Shown piece after piece: positions 7,663 through 14,117 of a stretch of 24,054 bases of DNA. The notes beneath the pieces are model-generated. The model had not been told where the DNA came from, searched no databases, and saw only the letters and a program-made list of their open reading frames with translations. The position numbers and the translations under genes were made by a program. The DNA is from JACMIU01 sp043763605 (lineage in GTDB: Bacteria > Armatimonadota > Armatimonadia > Armatimonadales > Armatimonadaceae). The stretch lies in contig JAYULM010000542.1 of the NCBI GenBank assembly GCA_043763605.1, forward strand, positions 1-24,054. Direction: 5' to 3'. Positions within the stretch are counted from its first letter, which is position 1; the number at the start of each line of letters is the position of its first letter.

Positions 7663-8562
7663 TTACCCCAATTCGGCGAACGTGTCACGGAAGGGACCGA
7701 GAAATCGGCGGTCCGGCGACCAATCGGTCACGGCGAAAACCGCTTCGTCGAACGCGCCGAGAAACTCCCCGGTCAATGCGTTGCGAAAGAGTCGGGCGAC
7801 CGCATCGGGATCGTTGTGAAACGCGCCGCATCCCCACGCGCCGAGCACGAGCGAACGATAGCCGTACGCGCGGGCAATCGCCAGAACCCGTTCGATTCGC
7901 ACTTTCATGGCGGCGGTCGCCCGCTCCAGACCGACCTGACGCGCGACCGGTGCCGCGCAGGTGAGCATGGCGCACCGCCAGGGTTCGGCGAGTAGCCACC
8001 CGATGTCGCTACGGAAAACCGGGACATCCGGCGAGAGGATCGCCCATTCGGATGCCAGGAACGACTCCGCGCCCATGTCCCGATGGAAGCGGTACATCGG
8101 GTCGTCCTTGATGTTTGCGTACAAGCCGGACGAGCGAGCTAAATACTCCTCCTGCGCGACCGAACCGGAAAGGAAACCTCCGCCCGGCTCGATGGCGTTG
8201 GCGAAGTTCAATACGAGCGGACGCGCCCCGGCATCGGTCAAGCGTTTCGCCGCCGAGAGGGAAGTTTCGTTCGCGACGGAGACCGTCAGCGTCGCGGCGG
8301 CTTCGGCGGCGGGCGTATACGAGAGCGGCTCGTCAGGCGGAATCGAAACCGTCCGCGCGACAGAGTCGCGCACCGCGTCAGCTATCGAAACTTGCCGGTT
8401 GTTGGTGAAATACTCGCCGCGTTCCAGAATCTTTGTCGCGGCGCGTCCCAACTCACGGGCGGAAGGGCGGTCCAGCAACAGATTTCCCTGATTTTCGCGG
8501 GCAAGCGCGTCGCTGTCAGCGACGCGCGCGACGAGGATTTGTGTGCGGAAAAGTGTGTCCAT
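7663..8562 (-). CDS. PARG-like macrodomain protein (TIGR02452 type)
   Basis: The protein has 299 residues and fits the microbial poly(ADP-ribose) glycohydrolase-like family (TIGR02452). The diagnostic catalytic signature GGG-x7-QEE is present: NAIEPGGGF (GGG at 127-129) and QEE at 137-139. Downstream are the ADP-ribose-binding strands, including LVLGAWGCGAFHNDP. Known members remove ADP-ribose chains or monomers from proteins or nucleic acids; the substrate here is unknown. Start ATG 8560-8562 is chosen because TACAAT ends eight bases away and the alternative N-terminal extension would begin upstream of the promoter. It is the first gene of an operon with the Cys-rich protein and galM. It is divergent from the small protein plus nucleotidyltransferase pair, with 62 bases between start codons. 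Confidence 0.88.
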   Translation of the reverse strand: MDTLFRTQILVARVADSDALARENQGNLLLDRPSARELGRAATKILERGEYFTNNRQVSIADAVRDSVARTVSIPPDEPLSYTPAAEAAATLTVSVANETSLSAAKRLTDAGARPLVLNFANAIEPGGGFLSGSVAQEEYLARSSGLYANIKDDPMYRFHRDMGAESFLASEWAILSPDVPVFRSDIGWLLAEPWRCAMLTCAAPVARQVGLERATAAMKVRIERVLAIARAYGYRSLVLGAWGCGAFHNDPDAVARLFRNALTGEFLGAFDEAVFAVTDWSPDRRFLGPFRDTFAELG

Positions 8563-8569
8563 TACTGTA

Positions 8570-8598
8570 ATTGTAACATTTACGCGAACTCGTGTCAA
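8570..8598 (-). promoter_or_regulatory. Consensus promoter of the PARG-like gene
   Basis: On the minus strand, TTGACA (8593-8598) and TACAAT (8570-8575) are 17 bases apart, and TG precedes the -10 as in extended promoters. The ATG is seven bases past the -10, so the transcript is probably leaderless. This is the best promoter match in the window. Confidence 0.78.
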
Positions 8599-8612
8599 CC
8601 GGCGAAGCGCGG

Positions 8613-8618
8613 TATAAT
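8613..8618 (+). promoter_or_regulatory. Perfect -10 of the small gene at 8625
   Basis: TATAAT is followed by six bases and the ATG at 8625. No good -35 is present; the region at -35 is occupied by the divergent PARG-like promoter, so the two promoters face away from each other and may influence one another. Confidence 0.5.
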
Positions 8619-8624
8619 TTTGCC

Positions 8625-8879
8625 ATGACACCCGAGGATCAAAAAGCCGCCGAGGAAGAGATTATTCGCTTCCAGCAAGAGAACCCGAACTACTGGGGCG
8701 ACCAGGACGAAAATGGGGTGGATCTCGCCCGCCTGCGTGAGAACTTATCACTGACTCCCGCCGAGCGCATACGGCAATTAGCATTGGCATCCGTGTTTAT
8801 CAAAAGGATTGACGAAGCAAGTGAACGATATAGAGCAACTTTTGCAGGCGATACGAGCATTCCAAGAAGCTGGGATTGA
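8625..8879 (+). CDS. Small hydrophilic protein upstream of NTase (putative antitoxin-like)
   Basis: The protein has 84 residues. It is acidic at the N-terminus, then has NGVDLARLRENLSLTPAERIRQLALAS. The pattern N-L-x-L-T-P-x-E-R recurs in small proteins I recall immediately upstream of nucleotidyltransferases of the DUF6036/MNT kind. No known catalytic motif is seen. The ATG at 8625 lies six bases after TATAAT; the frame start at 8592 would fall upstream of the promoter. Its 3' end overlaps the nucleotidyltransferase gene by about 59 bases in another frame, which argues for coupled translation. A role as partner or antitoxin of the downstream enzyme is an inference from position. Confidence 0.65.
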   Translation: MTPEDQKAAEEEIIRFQQENPNYWGDQDENGVDLARLRENLSLTPAERIRQLALASVFIKRIDEASERYRATFAGDTSIPRSWD

Positions 8880-9345
8880 TTTCGTTGTGATCGGCGGACT
8901 GGCGTTGCGAGCGCATGGCGCGAACAATTTCACGACCGACGTGGACTTCGCCTATGCAGTCAGCACGGAAAATACCGAGCGACTTGCCGCCTTTTTGCCT
9001 TTGATTCAGGCGCGTGTTTTGGGACGACCCATCAATGATCACTTCGTAATCACACCGGAAACCTTGCAAAAATCTCGATTTTTGAATCTAAAGACGAAGT
9101 TTGGTTCGGTAGACGTTATGCGGGAAATACCTGGTGTGGACTCATTCGAGGCACTTCGCGAGAGGGCGATTCCCATTGATTTAGGCGGCTTCGTCGTACC
9201 GATTGCTTCGCTCGACGATCTCATTACCATGAAACGCGCCGCGAACCGTCCGAAGGACCAATCTCATCTTTACGAACTGCTTGCTCTGAAGAAATTAATC
9301 GAAGCGGAAGCAACGACAACGGGTGAATTACTGGAATCCGAGTAA
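8821..9345 (+). CDS. Nucleotidyltransferase, DUF6036/AbiEii-like
   Basis: The protein has about 174 residues. The pol-beta NTase signature is clear: VVIGGLALRAHG, then NFTTDVDF with the two aspartates (D40, D42 from the GTG start), the metal site. A later stretch, VPIASLDDLITMKRAANRPKDQSHLYEL, is characteristic of DUF6036 and related NTases, where a conserved K-x-A-x-R-x-K-D follows the active site. Members often pair with a small protein in type IV or MNT-HEPN-like toxin-antitoxin loci. GTG at 8821 is favoured over TTG at 8809 because AGGA at 8804-8807 is too near the TTG. It overlaps the preceding gene by about 59 bases and ends 18 bases inside the convergent feoB end. Confidence 0.8.
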   Translation: MNDIEQLLQAIRAFQEAGIDFVVIGGLALRAHGANNFTTDVDFAYAVSTENTERLAAFLPLIQARVLGRPINDHFVITPETLQKSRFLNLKTKFGSVDVMREIPGVDSFEALRERAIPIDLGGFVVPIASLDDLITMKRAANRPKDQSHLYELLALKKLIEAEATTTGELLESE

Positions 9346-11541
9346 ACGCCCGCCCTGATACACGACGAACGCGGCGAACCACGCGAGCGCGGTCATGTAA
9401 GCAATCTGGATCAGTGGCCACTTCCAGCCGTTCGTTTCCCGCTTCACGACCGCGACCGTGGAGATGCATTGCATGGCGAGGACGTAGTACACCATCAGCG
9501 CGATGGCCACGAGCGGTGTGAACGTCCGGCGTCCCGTGCGTCCGTCGATGTCCGCCTTCATCTTGTCGCCGACCACGACCGACAGTTTCGTTTCGTCCTC
9601 CGCCACGTCTTCGCCAACGCTGTATACCGTGCCCATCGCGGTGACGAACACTTCCCGAGCCGTAAATGACGCGACTAAGCCGATCCCGATCTTCCAGTCG
9701 AAGCCGAGCGGCTTGATCACCGGCTCGATGAAGTGACCGAGTTTCCCCGCGTAAGAATGGCGCAAAACTTCGGACGGGGACGTGCCGACTGGTCGCTTCG
9801 GATACGACGACAGAAACCAGAGCACGATAGACAGCGCGAGGATCACGGTTCCGGCGCGCGACACGAACGTCCAGGCGTTTTCCAGCATCCGCAACACGAC
9901 CGAGCGGAGCGACGGCAGGCGGTAGGGCGGCATCTCCATCAGGAACGTCGGGGCTTCGGATTTCAGGATCGTCCGGTTGAACAGCGCGGCGATTCCGAAC
10001 GCGGCTCCGGTGCCTAATGCGTACATCGCGAAAAGCGTCACGGCTTGCCAGGACGGACCGAACGTCCGCCCGGCGATCTGTAACCCGAACGCGGGCGTCG
10101 CCGGGATGAACGCGCCGATCAGCACGGCGTACACCGGTATCCGTGCCGAGCAGGACATGAGCGGCGCGACGAGAATCGTGAGAATCCGGGCGCGCGACGA
10201 TTCGATGGTCCGCGCCGCCATCACGCCGGGGATCGCGCAGGCGTACGACGACAGGAGCGGGATGAACGACTTGCCGTGCAGCCCGACGCGGCTCATCAAG
10301 CGGTCCATCAGGAACGCCGCCCGTGCGAGGTAGCCAGTGTCCTCCAGAAACGAAATAAATAGAAACAGGAGCAGAATCTGCGGCAGGAAGACGACGGTGT
10401 TGCCCACGCCGGCAATCGCGCCGTTGACAACCAGATCGCGCAAATCGCCTTCGGGCATCGCGGACGCCACGGTTTGCCCCAGCCAGTCCACGCCTGCCGA
10501 GATCCAGTCCGCCGGGATGCTCGCCCAGGTGAACATCGACTGAAACAGGAGTGCCATCACCGCGAGAAACAGGACGTAGCCCCAGACCCGGTGCAGAACG
10601 ACGCGGTCGATGCGATCCGACAGCGTTTGCTCGGGAGCCTGCGCGTCGCGGCGGACCGACCGGTAGACGATCCGCCCGACATCGGCGTACCGCGCCTCGG
10701 CGATGGCTTGCGACAGGTCGATGCCGTCCGTGTGGAAGTTGGCTAAGTCCTGTGTCAGGTGGTCGCGCACGATGGGCGAGTGTCGCCGCAGGGCGTCCGT
10801 CTGTGTCGCGGAGCCGTCCGGGAGGGAAAGGAGCAGGGTCGCCTCCGAGAACGCCGCTGTGGGAGTGATGCCGTCGTGGGTTTGCATCAACGCCGCCATT
10901 TCCGCAACTTCCGACTCGGCGAGCGGCGGCAGACTCCAGCGGCGCAGCGGGGGCGGCGTCCCCGATTCGCTGAGAAACTGAATCGCGCCGACCAGATCGC
11001 GCACCCCGGCGTTGCGAGTCGCATTGACGGCTTGCACGGGAACGTCGTCCAAGGATTCGGACAACGTCCGTGGGTCCACGCGTACGCCCATATCCGCCGC
11101 CGTGTCGTTCATGGTCAGCGCGACGAGCACGGGAAGACCGAGGTCCATCACCTGCGATGTGAGATACAGGTTGCGCTCCAGACTCGACGCGTCCACGACA
11201 TTGACCACGGCGTCCGGGCGGGGCGTGTCGGCGCGGTAGCCGAGCAGCACATCGCGCGCGACCTGTTCGTCGGGCGAGTGGGGGGTGAGTGAGTACAGAC
11301 CGGGCAGGTCGATCAGCGTGACCGCGTCGCCGTTCGGCAGGCGCAGGGTGCCCTCCTTGCGCTCCACAGTGATACCGGGGTAGTTGCCGACCTTCTGGCG
11401 CATGCCGGTCAGGGCGTTGAAAAGCGTGGTTTTGCCGCAGTTCGGATTCCCGACTAAGGCGATAATTTTAGGGGCGGTCGGTTTGGTTCGAGGGTAGGGG
11501 TGAACCGACCCCGCTTCGGGGACGGTTCCGGCACGGCTCAT
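9328..11541 (-). CDS. feoB: Ferrous iron transporter FeoB
   Basis: FeoB is the inner-membrane Fe2+ permease with an N-terminal GTPase. G1 is GNPNCGKTTLFNALTG; the G2 region contains VGNYPGITVERKEG; G3 is DLPGLYSL; G4 is a TMNDTAADMG variant. The C-terminal half has many membrane helices and Gate domains, with GKSFIPLLSSYACAIPGVMAARTI and the LTILVAPLMSCSARIPVY segment. Starting at ATG 11539-11541 it has 737 residues, normal for the family. The longer frame runs into feoA and is rejected. The start overlaps the feoA stop by four bases (ATGA), so translation is coupled. It ends inside the convergent nucleotidyltransferase gene by 18 bases. Confidence 0.95.
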   Translation of the reverse strand: MSRAGTVPEAGSVHPYPRTKPTAPKIIALVGNPNCGKTTLFNALTGMRQKVGNYPGITVERKEGTLRLPNGDAVTLIDLPGLYSLTPHSPDEQVARDVLLGYRADTPRPDAVVNVVDASSLERNLYLTSQVMDLGLPVLVALTMNDTAADMGVRVDPRTLSESLDDVPVQAVNATRNAGVRDLVGAIQFLSESGTPPPLRRWSLPPLAESEVAEMAALMQTHDGITPTAAFSEATLLLSLPDGSATQTDALRRHSPIVRDHLTQDLANFHTDGIDLSQAIAEARYADVGRIVYRSVRRDAQAPEQTLSDRIDRVVLHRVWGYVLFLAVMALLFQSMFTWASIPADWISAGVDWLGQTVASAMPEGDLRDLVVNGAIAGVGNTVVFLPQILLLFLFISFLEDTGYLARAAFLMDRLMSRVGLHGKSFIPLLSSYACAIPGVMAARTIESSRARILTILVAPLMSCSARIPVYAVLIGAFIPATPAFGLQIAGRTFGPSWQAVTLFAMYALGTGAAFGIAALFNRTILKSEAPTFLMEMPPYRLPSLRSVVLRMLENAWTFVSRAGTVILALSIVLWFLSSYPKRPVGTSPSEVLRHSYAGKLGHFIEPVIKPLGFDWKIGIGLVASFTAREVFVTAMGTVYSVGEDVAEDETKLSVVVGDKMKADIDGRTGRRTFTPLVAIALMVYYVLAMQCISTVAVVKRETNGWKWPLIQIAYMTALAWFAAFVVYQGGRLLGFQ

Positions 11542-11825
11542 GACGCTGGCTCCACGCTTATCCCGGCGGCTTCCTCGCACCGCAATGACAGGCGATAGGA
11601 TCGCAAGCGTACTTCGAGCGGTCCGCCGAACGCCGCGCGGCGCGACACTTCGACCTCGGTTCCGCTCGTGAATCCGAGTTCCATCAGGCGGCACCGGTTG
11701 GGACCGGCGACCGAGGCGACCCGCCCCTTCGTCCCTTTGGGGAGACAATCGAGGCTACACGCCGTGCCCGTGGTCGGGCAGGCGGGGGGAGCGAGGTTTA
11801 ATCTTTTGCTGTCGTGAGCGTTCAT
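11538..11825 (-). CDS. feoA: FeoA iron-transport accessory protein
   Basis: FeoA is a small SH3-like cytosolic protein needed for FeoB function. The FeoA pattern is seen: CLPKGTKGRVASVAG, then RCRLMELGFTSGTEVEVSRRAAFGGPLEVRLRSYRLSLRCEEA. The N-terminal 25 residues are longer and include four Cys up to the domain (PACPTTGTACSLDC), which is unusual and might bind metal. With the ATG at 11823-11825 it has 95 residues; a TTG at 11838 is a weaker option. No Shine-Dalgarno is seen. It precedes feoB with a 4-base overlap and lies behind a strong promoter at 11908-11936. Confidence 0.9.
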   Translation of the reverse strand: MNAHDSKRLNLAPPACPTTGTACSLDCLPKGTKGRVASVAGPNRCRLMELGFTSGTEVEVSRRAAFGGPLEVRLRSYRLSLRCEEAAGISVEPAS

Positions 11826-11890
11826 GCCGCGTGGTTGCAATCGTATCCGTGGAAATGCAGATCGGGTAATGAGGGCGAATCGCCTGGATC

Positions 11891-11907
11891 ACCGTTCCTG
11901 TTACGGT
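11891..11907. promoter_or_regulatory. Dyad over the feoAB start site, candidate operator
   Basis: The plus strand reads ACCGT-N7-ACGGT. It abuts the -10 box and covers the predicted transcription start, an apt place for a repressor. It does not resemble the E. coli Fur box; the regulator is unknown and five-base arms can arise by chance. Confidence 0.35.
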
Positions 11908-11936
11908 ATTGTACCAACGCCGAAACCGGGCGTCAA
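11908..11936 (-). promoter_or_regulatory. feoAB promoter
   Basis: On the minus strand, TTGACG (11931-11936) and TACAAT (11908-11913) are 17 bases apart, with TG before the -10 (TGGTACAAT). The transcript would start near 11902, giving a leader of about 75 bases before feoA. Confidence 0.75.
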
Positions 11937-12043
11937 TAGTGGCGACCAAATTAGTCGGCGATTTTGTCGGCAATCTTTATCAGTTTTGACGATTACCGTG
12001 ATCCGCAGAGTAACTTTTCGCCACCGGTTCGCGTTTGGAACGT

Positions 12044-12340
12044 ATGAACCTTTTCGCCGATCTCAAAAGCGCGAACGCGATGTACGGGAAAGCGGTGCTG
12101 TTTCTCGTCGGAACCGTCGCCAGCGCGGCGGGGCTGTTCGTCCTGTCGCCCGACTTGCGCACCGCGTTCCTGCTCGCGGTGCTGGTCTGGTCGTCCTGCC
12201 GCCTGTACTACTTCCTGTTTTACGTCATCGAACGGTACATCGACCCGTCGTTCCGATTCGACGGCGTGTTCTCGGCGATCCGGTATCTGGTCACAAACAA
12301 CAAGCAGAAACGCGGCGGAGGCGATTCTCAAGTCCCGTGA
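12044..12340 (+). CDS. Small two-helix membrane protein, unknown
   Basis: The protein has 98 residues. Two hydrophobic segments are visible: residues about 16-33 (AVLFLVGTVASAAGLFVL) and about 40-58 (AFLLAVLVWSSCRLYYFLFY). A short amphipathic stretch with Arg and Asn follows, ending NNKQKRGGG. Both ends are hydrophilic. I do not recognise a family. The ATG at 12044 is chosen because it starts MNLFADLKSAN; a TTG at 12035 is three codons upstream. A possible promoter is TTGACG at 11986-11991 with TAACTT at 12011-12016, a 19-base spacer. It is divergent from feoA and convergent with the pilin-like gene. Confidence 0.6.
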   Translation: MNLFADLKSANAMYGKAVLFLVGTVASAAGLFVLSPDLRTAFLLAVLVWSSCRLYYFLFYVIERYIDPSFRFDGVFSAIRYLVTNNKQKRGGGDSQVP

Positions 12341-12363
12341 ATCTGCAGAAATGTGCCGAGGTG

Positions 12364-13101
12364 CTACAAACCGAACCCCGGCGTCTTGCCATCGCACTTT
12401 TTGTCCACGCTAATCTGCTCCGGCTTGAACCACTTCACGTGGCCATCCGCGAACGCGTAATTGGCACCGCCTTGATGCCGGGTTGCCCCGAGTCGCTGTC
12501 TGGAAATTTGTGTTTTTAACTTACGTGGGTACAAAGCATTAAGGCGATTCAAATCAGTCTCGTCTGGACCACCCAGAGCAATAATTCCTAGCCTTGCGTC
12601 TGTTAGAACAACTGTGTGGCTTTCGAAGGTCAACTTGTAATCGGGATTACCCTGAACATTTTTCGTTCTTAGATACGTGTCGTAAGTCGCTTCGGAGAGG
12701 TTAATGTTGTAAGCGTAACTCAATGCGTGATGTATTCGAGTGCCTTTTGGTAAGGCATCTTGATCCGCACTCGGACAACGTAGTATATTTAGGTCATTTG
12801 TATTGATATAAGTAGATAGCAATTCGCTCCAGACACTCCCCTTGTAAGAAGATGCTACTTTCGGGTTGGAACTGCTCGATTTGAAAGAACCCGTTGAGAA
12901 CGCTGGGTAAGTGCCATCGTAATCATGTGTGTACAGTGACAGGGCGTTGGACAGTTGCTTAACATTCGTTGCACATGATTTAGTACGTATCGCCTCTCTT
13001 GTTGTGAAGGATGCGGATGCCAGGACACAACCAAGTGACAATATTATTAACAAAACAATGAGGATTTCGATTGACGAGTGCCCGTTAGTTTTTTTCCGCA
13101 T
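12364..13101 (-). CDS. Prepilin-like protein with H-X9-DG motif
   Basis: The protein has 245 residues. The N-terminus MRKKTNGHSSIEILIVLLII is a type IV prepilin-like leader: after G7, glutamate lies at +5 (E12), then a hydrophobic helix. The C-terminus carries HQGGANYAFADG, an exact H-x9-DG (H209, D219-G220), then HVKW. This combination defines the H-X9-DG (DUF1559-like) family that is expanded in Planctomycetota and found in Armatimonadota, possibly secreted pseudopilins. The DNA is visibly AT-richer than its neighbours, with codons such as AAT, TTA and ATA. Start ATG at 13099-13101 is chosen because earlier frame sequence is not leader-like. A strong hairpin lies 30 bases before it and an RHS gene ends 74 bases upstream on the same strand. 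Confidence 0.85.
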   Translation of the reverse strand: MRKKTNGHSSIEILIVLLIILSLGCVLASASFTTREAIRTKSCATNVKQLSNALSLYTHDYDGTYPAFSTGSFKSSSSNPKVASSYKGSVWSELLSTYINTNDLNILRCPSADQDALPKGTRIHHALSYAYNINLSEATYDTYLRTKNVQGNPDYKLTFESHTVVLTDARLGIIALGGPDETDLNRLNALYPRKLKTQISRQRLGATRHQGGANYAFADGHVKWFKPEQISVDKKCDGKTPGFGL

Positions 13102-13130
13102 GATCTTTGACAGCCTTTTGGTTTTATGTG

Positions 13131-13167
13131 GTTGCCACTGCAGAGAATTTCTCTCCGCAGTGGCAAC
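13131..13167. repeat. 16-bp imperfect hairpin between RHS and pilin-like genes
   Basis: GTTGCCACTGCAGAGA at 13131-13146 pairs with TCTCT (13150-13154) plus GCAGTGGCAAC (13157-13167), leaving a three-base loop and a two-base bulge. There is no T-run on either side, so a classical Rho-independent terminator is unlikely. It may be a leader or processing structure. Confidence 0.7.
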
Positions 13168-13174
13168 GGGGATG

Positions 13175-14029
13175 CTAAGGCGGACTTCGCCTCTGCTGAT
13201 TGTCAATCCATTCCATTGCTCCATCAGAATTATACGGCGATTTGTCGTCAGGATACTTGTCCGATGGACTCGGACTCGGGCGAGGTCTTTTTCGCTTTTT
13301 GTCCGACGGCGATGGTGACGGCGTGGGCTTTGGGGGATGACTGCGAATCCAATGAGGCACAAAGAATGCAGCAACAAGCACGATCACGAGTATCATGATC
13401 ATGACTTCGATTATCGTGAAATGGCCAGACGGATCGGTCGCGTTCACAGGGTCGTGTTCGCAGTACTTGTAGGGCTTCTGGTCGAGGAAGGTGTCGCGCG
13501 TGGTGAACAGCCCGACCTGCGCGTCGTAGTAGCGCGCCGCGATATGCACCAGACCGGCGTCGCCGTCGTCGCGGTAGCCGCTCTGCGCGTTGTAGCCGTA
13601 CTCCGGCTTTGTGCCGCTCGACGCCACCGTGTTTCCGAAACCGTCGCTCGTGCTACTGCTCGTCACCGTGCCCGCTGTGTTCGTGACCTGCCGCGTCGAA
13701 CCCTGCCCGTCGAACAGGTACGACTCGCTCCCCTTCGCCAGTAGCCCGTTGCCGTACGTGTACGACGCCGTGACCGTGGATCCCTGCTTCTCGTTCAGGA
13801 TTATACCGCCGTTCACGTCGCCCGTACGGACGAACGTTGTGGTCGTCGTCCCCGCCGTCCGCGACACGCGCCGCTCCAGCGCGTCGTAGGCGAACGACTT
13901 GTCCGTAGTGCCGCCGCCCGTGATCCCCCCCAGTTCCCCCTTGCTGTTGTACGTCAGCGTGAATGACGTGCCGTTCAGAGTCCGCGTGACCTGGTCGCCG
14001 TTCGCGTTGTATGTGTAGGAGCTATTCAA
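13175..14029 (-). CDS. Truncated RHS-core protein with pilin-like C-terminus
   Basis: This 284-residue frame begins with YTYNANGDQV and several YD-type repeats, then a full RHS-associated core: YLFDGQGSTRQVTN, GYRDDGDAGLVHIAARYYD, GLFTTRDTF, NATDPSG. Full RHS proteins are thousands of residues long, so this is a 5'-truncated C-terminal piece. After DPSG comes HFTIIEVMIMIL and more, one membrane helix (about 204-224), then a basic Pro-Ser-rich tail to the end. No known toxin domain is visible. The only possible start is TTG at 14027-14029 with no ribosome site. RHS-like sequence continues upstream (VYDDDTLTG) but a TAG created in the palindrome at 14032-14085 interrupts it. It may be a pseudogene or an orphan C-tip. 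Confidence 0.7.
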   Translation of the reverse strand: MNSSYTYNANGDQVTRTLNGTSFTLTYNSKGELGGITGGGTTDKSFAYDALERRVSRTAGTTTTTFVRTGDVNGGIILNEKQGSTVTASYTYGNGLLAKGSESYLFDGQGSTRQVTNTAGTVTSSSTSDGFGNTVASSGTKPEYGYNAQSGYRDDGDAGLVHIAARYYDAQVGLFTTRDTFLDQKPYKYCEHDPVNATDPSGHFTIIEVMIMILVIVLVAAFFVPHWIRSHPPKPTPSPSPSDKKRKRPRPSPSPSDKYPDDKSPYNSDGAMEWIDNQQRRSPP

Positions 14030-14031
14030 GC

Positions 14032-14085
14032 CGCCCGTCTATGACGACGACACGCCCGTCAGCGTGTCGTCGTCATAGACGGGCG
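14032..14085. repeat. 23-bp perfect palindrome at the RHS edge
   Basis: Bases 14032-14054 and 14063-14085 are exact reverse complements with an eight-base loop. No T-run follows on either strand. On the minus strand the first arm codes PVYDDDT, an RHS-like stretch, while the second reads VSSS-stop. A foldback (template-switch) duplication would explain a 23-bp copy that adds an in-frame stop. A rluD terminator role is the alternative. Confidence 0.85.
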
Positions 14086-14117
14086 AACGCGTTATCCTTG
14101 TGCTGTTTTTTCGGGGT

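Noticed and set aside
11542..11748. Extended N-terminus of feoB
   Set aside because: It overlaps feoA in another frame and has no FeoB similarity; ATG at 11541 overlaps the feoA stop as usual.
14032..14085. Intrinsic terminator of rluD
   Set aside because: The stem is strong, but neither side has a T-run; kept as palindrome with a terminator only as an alternative.
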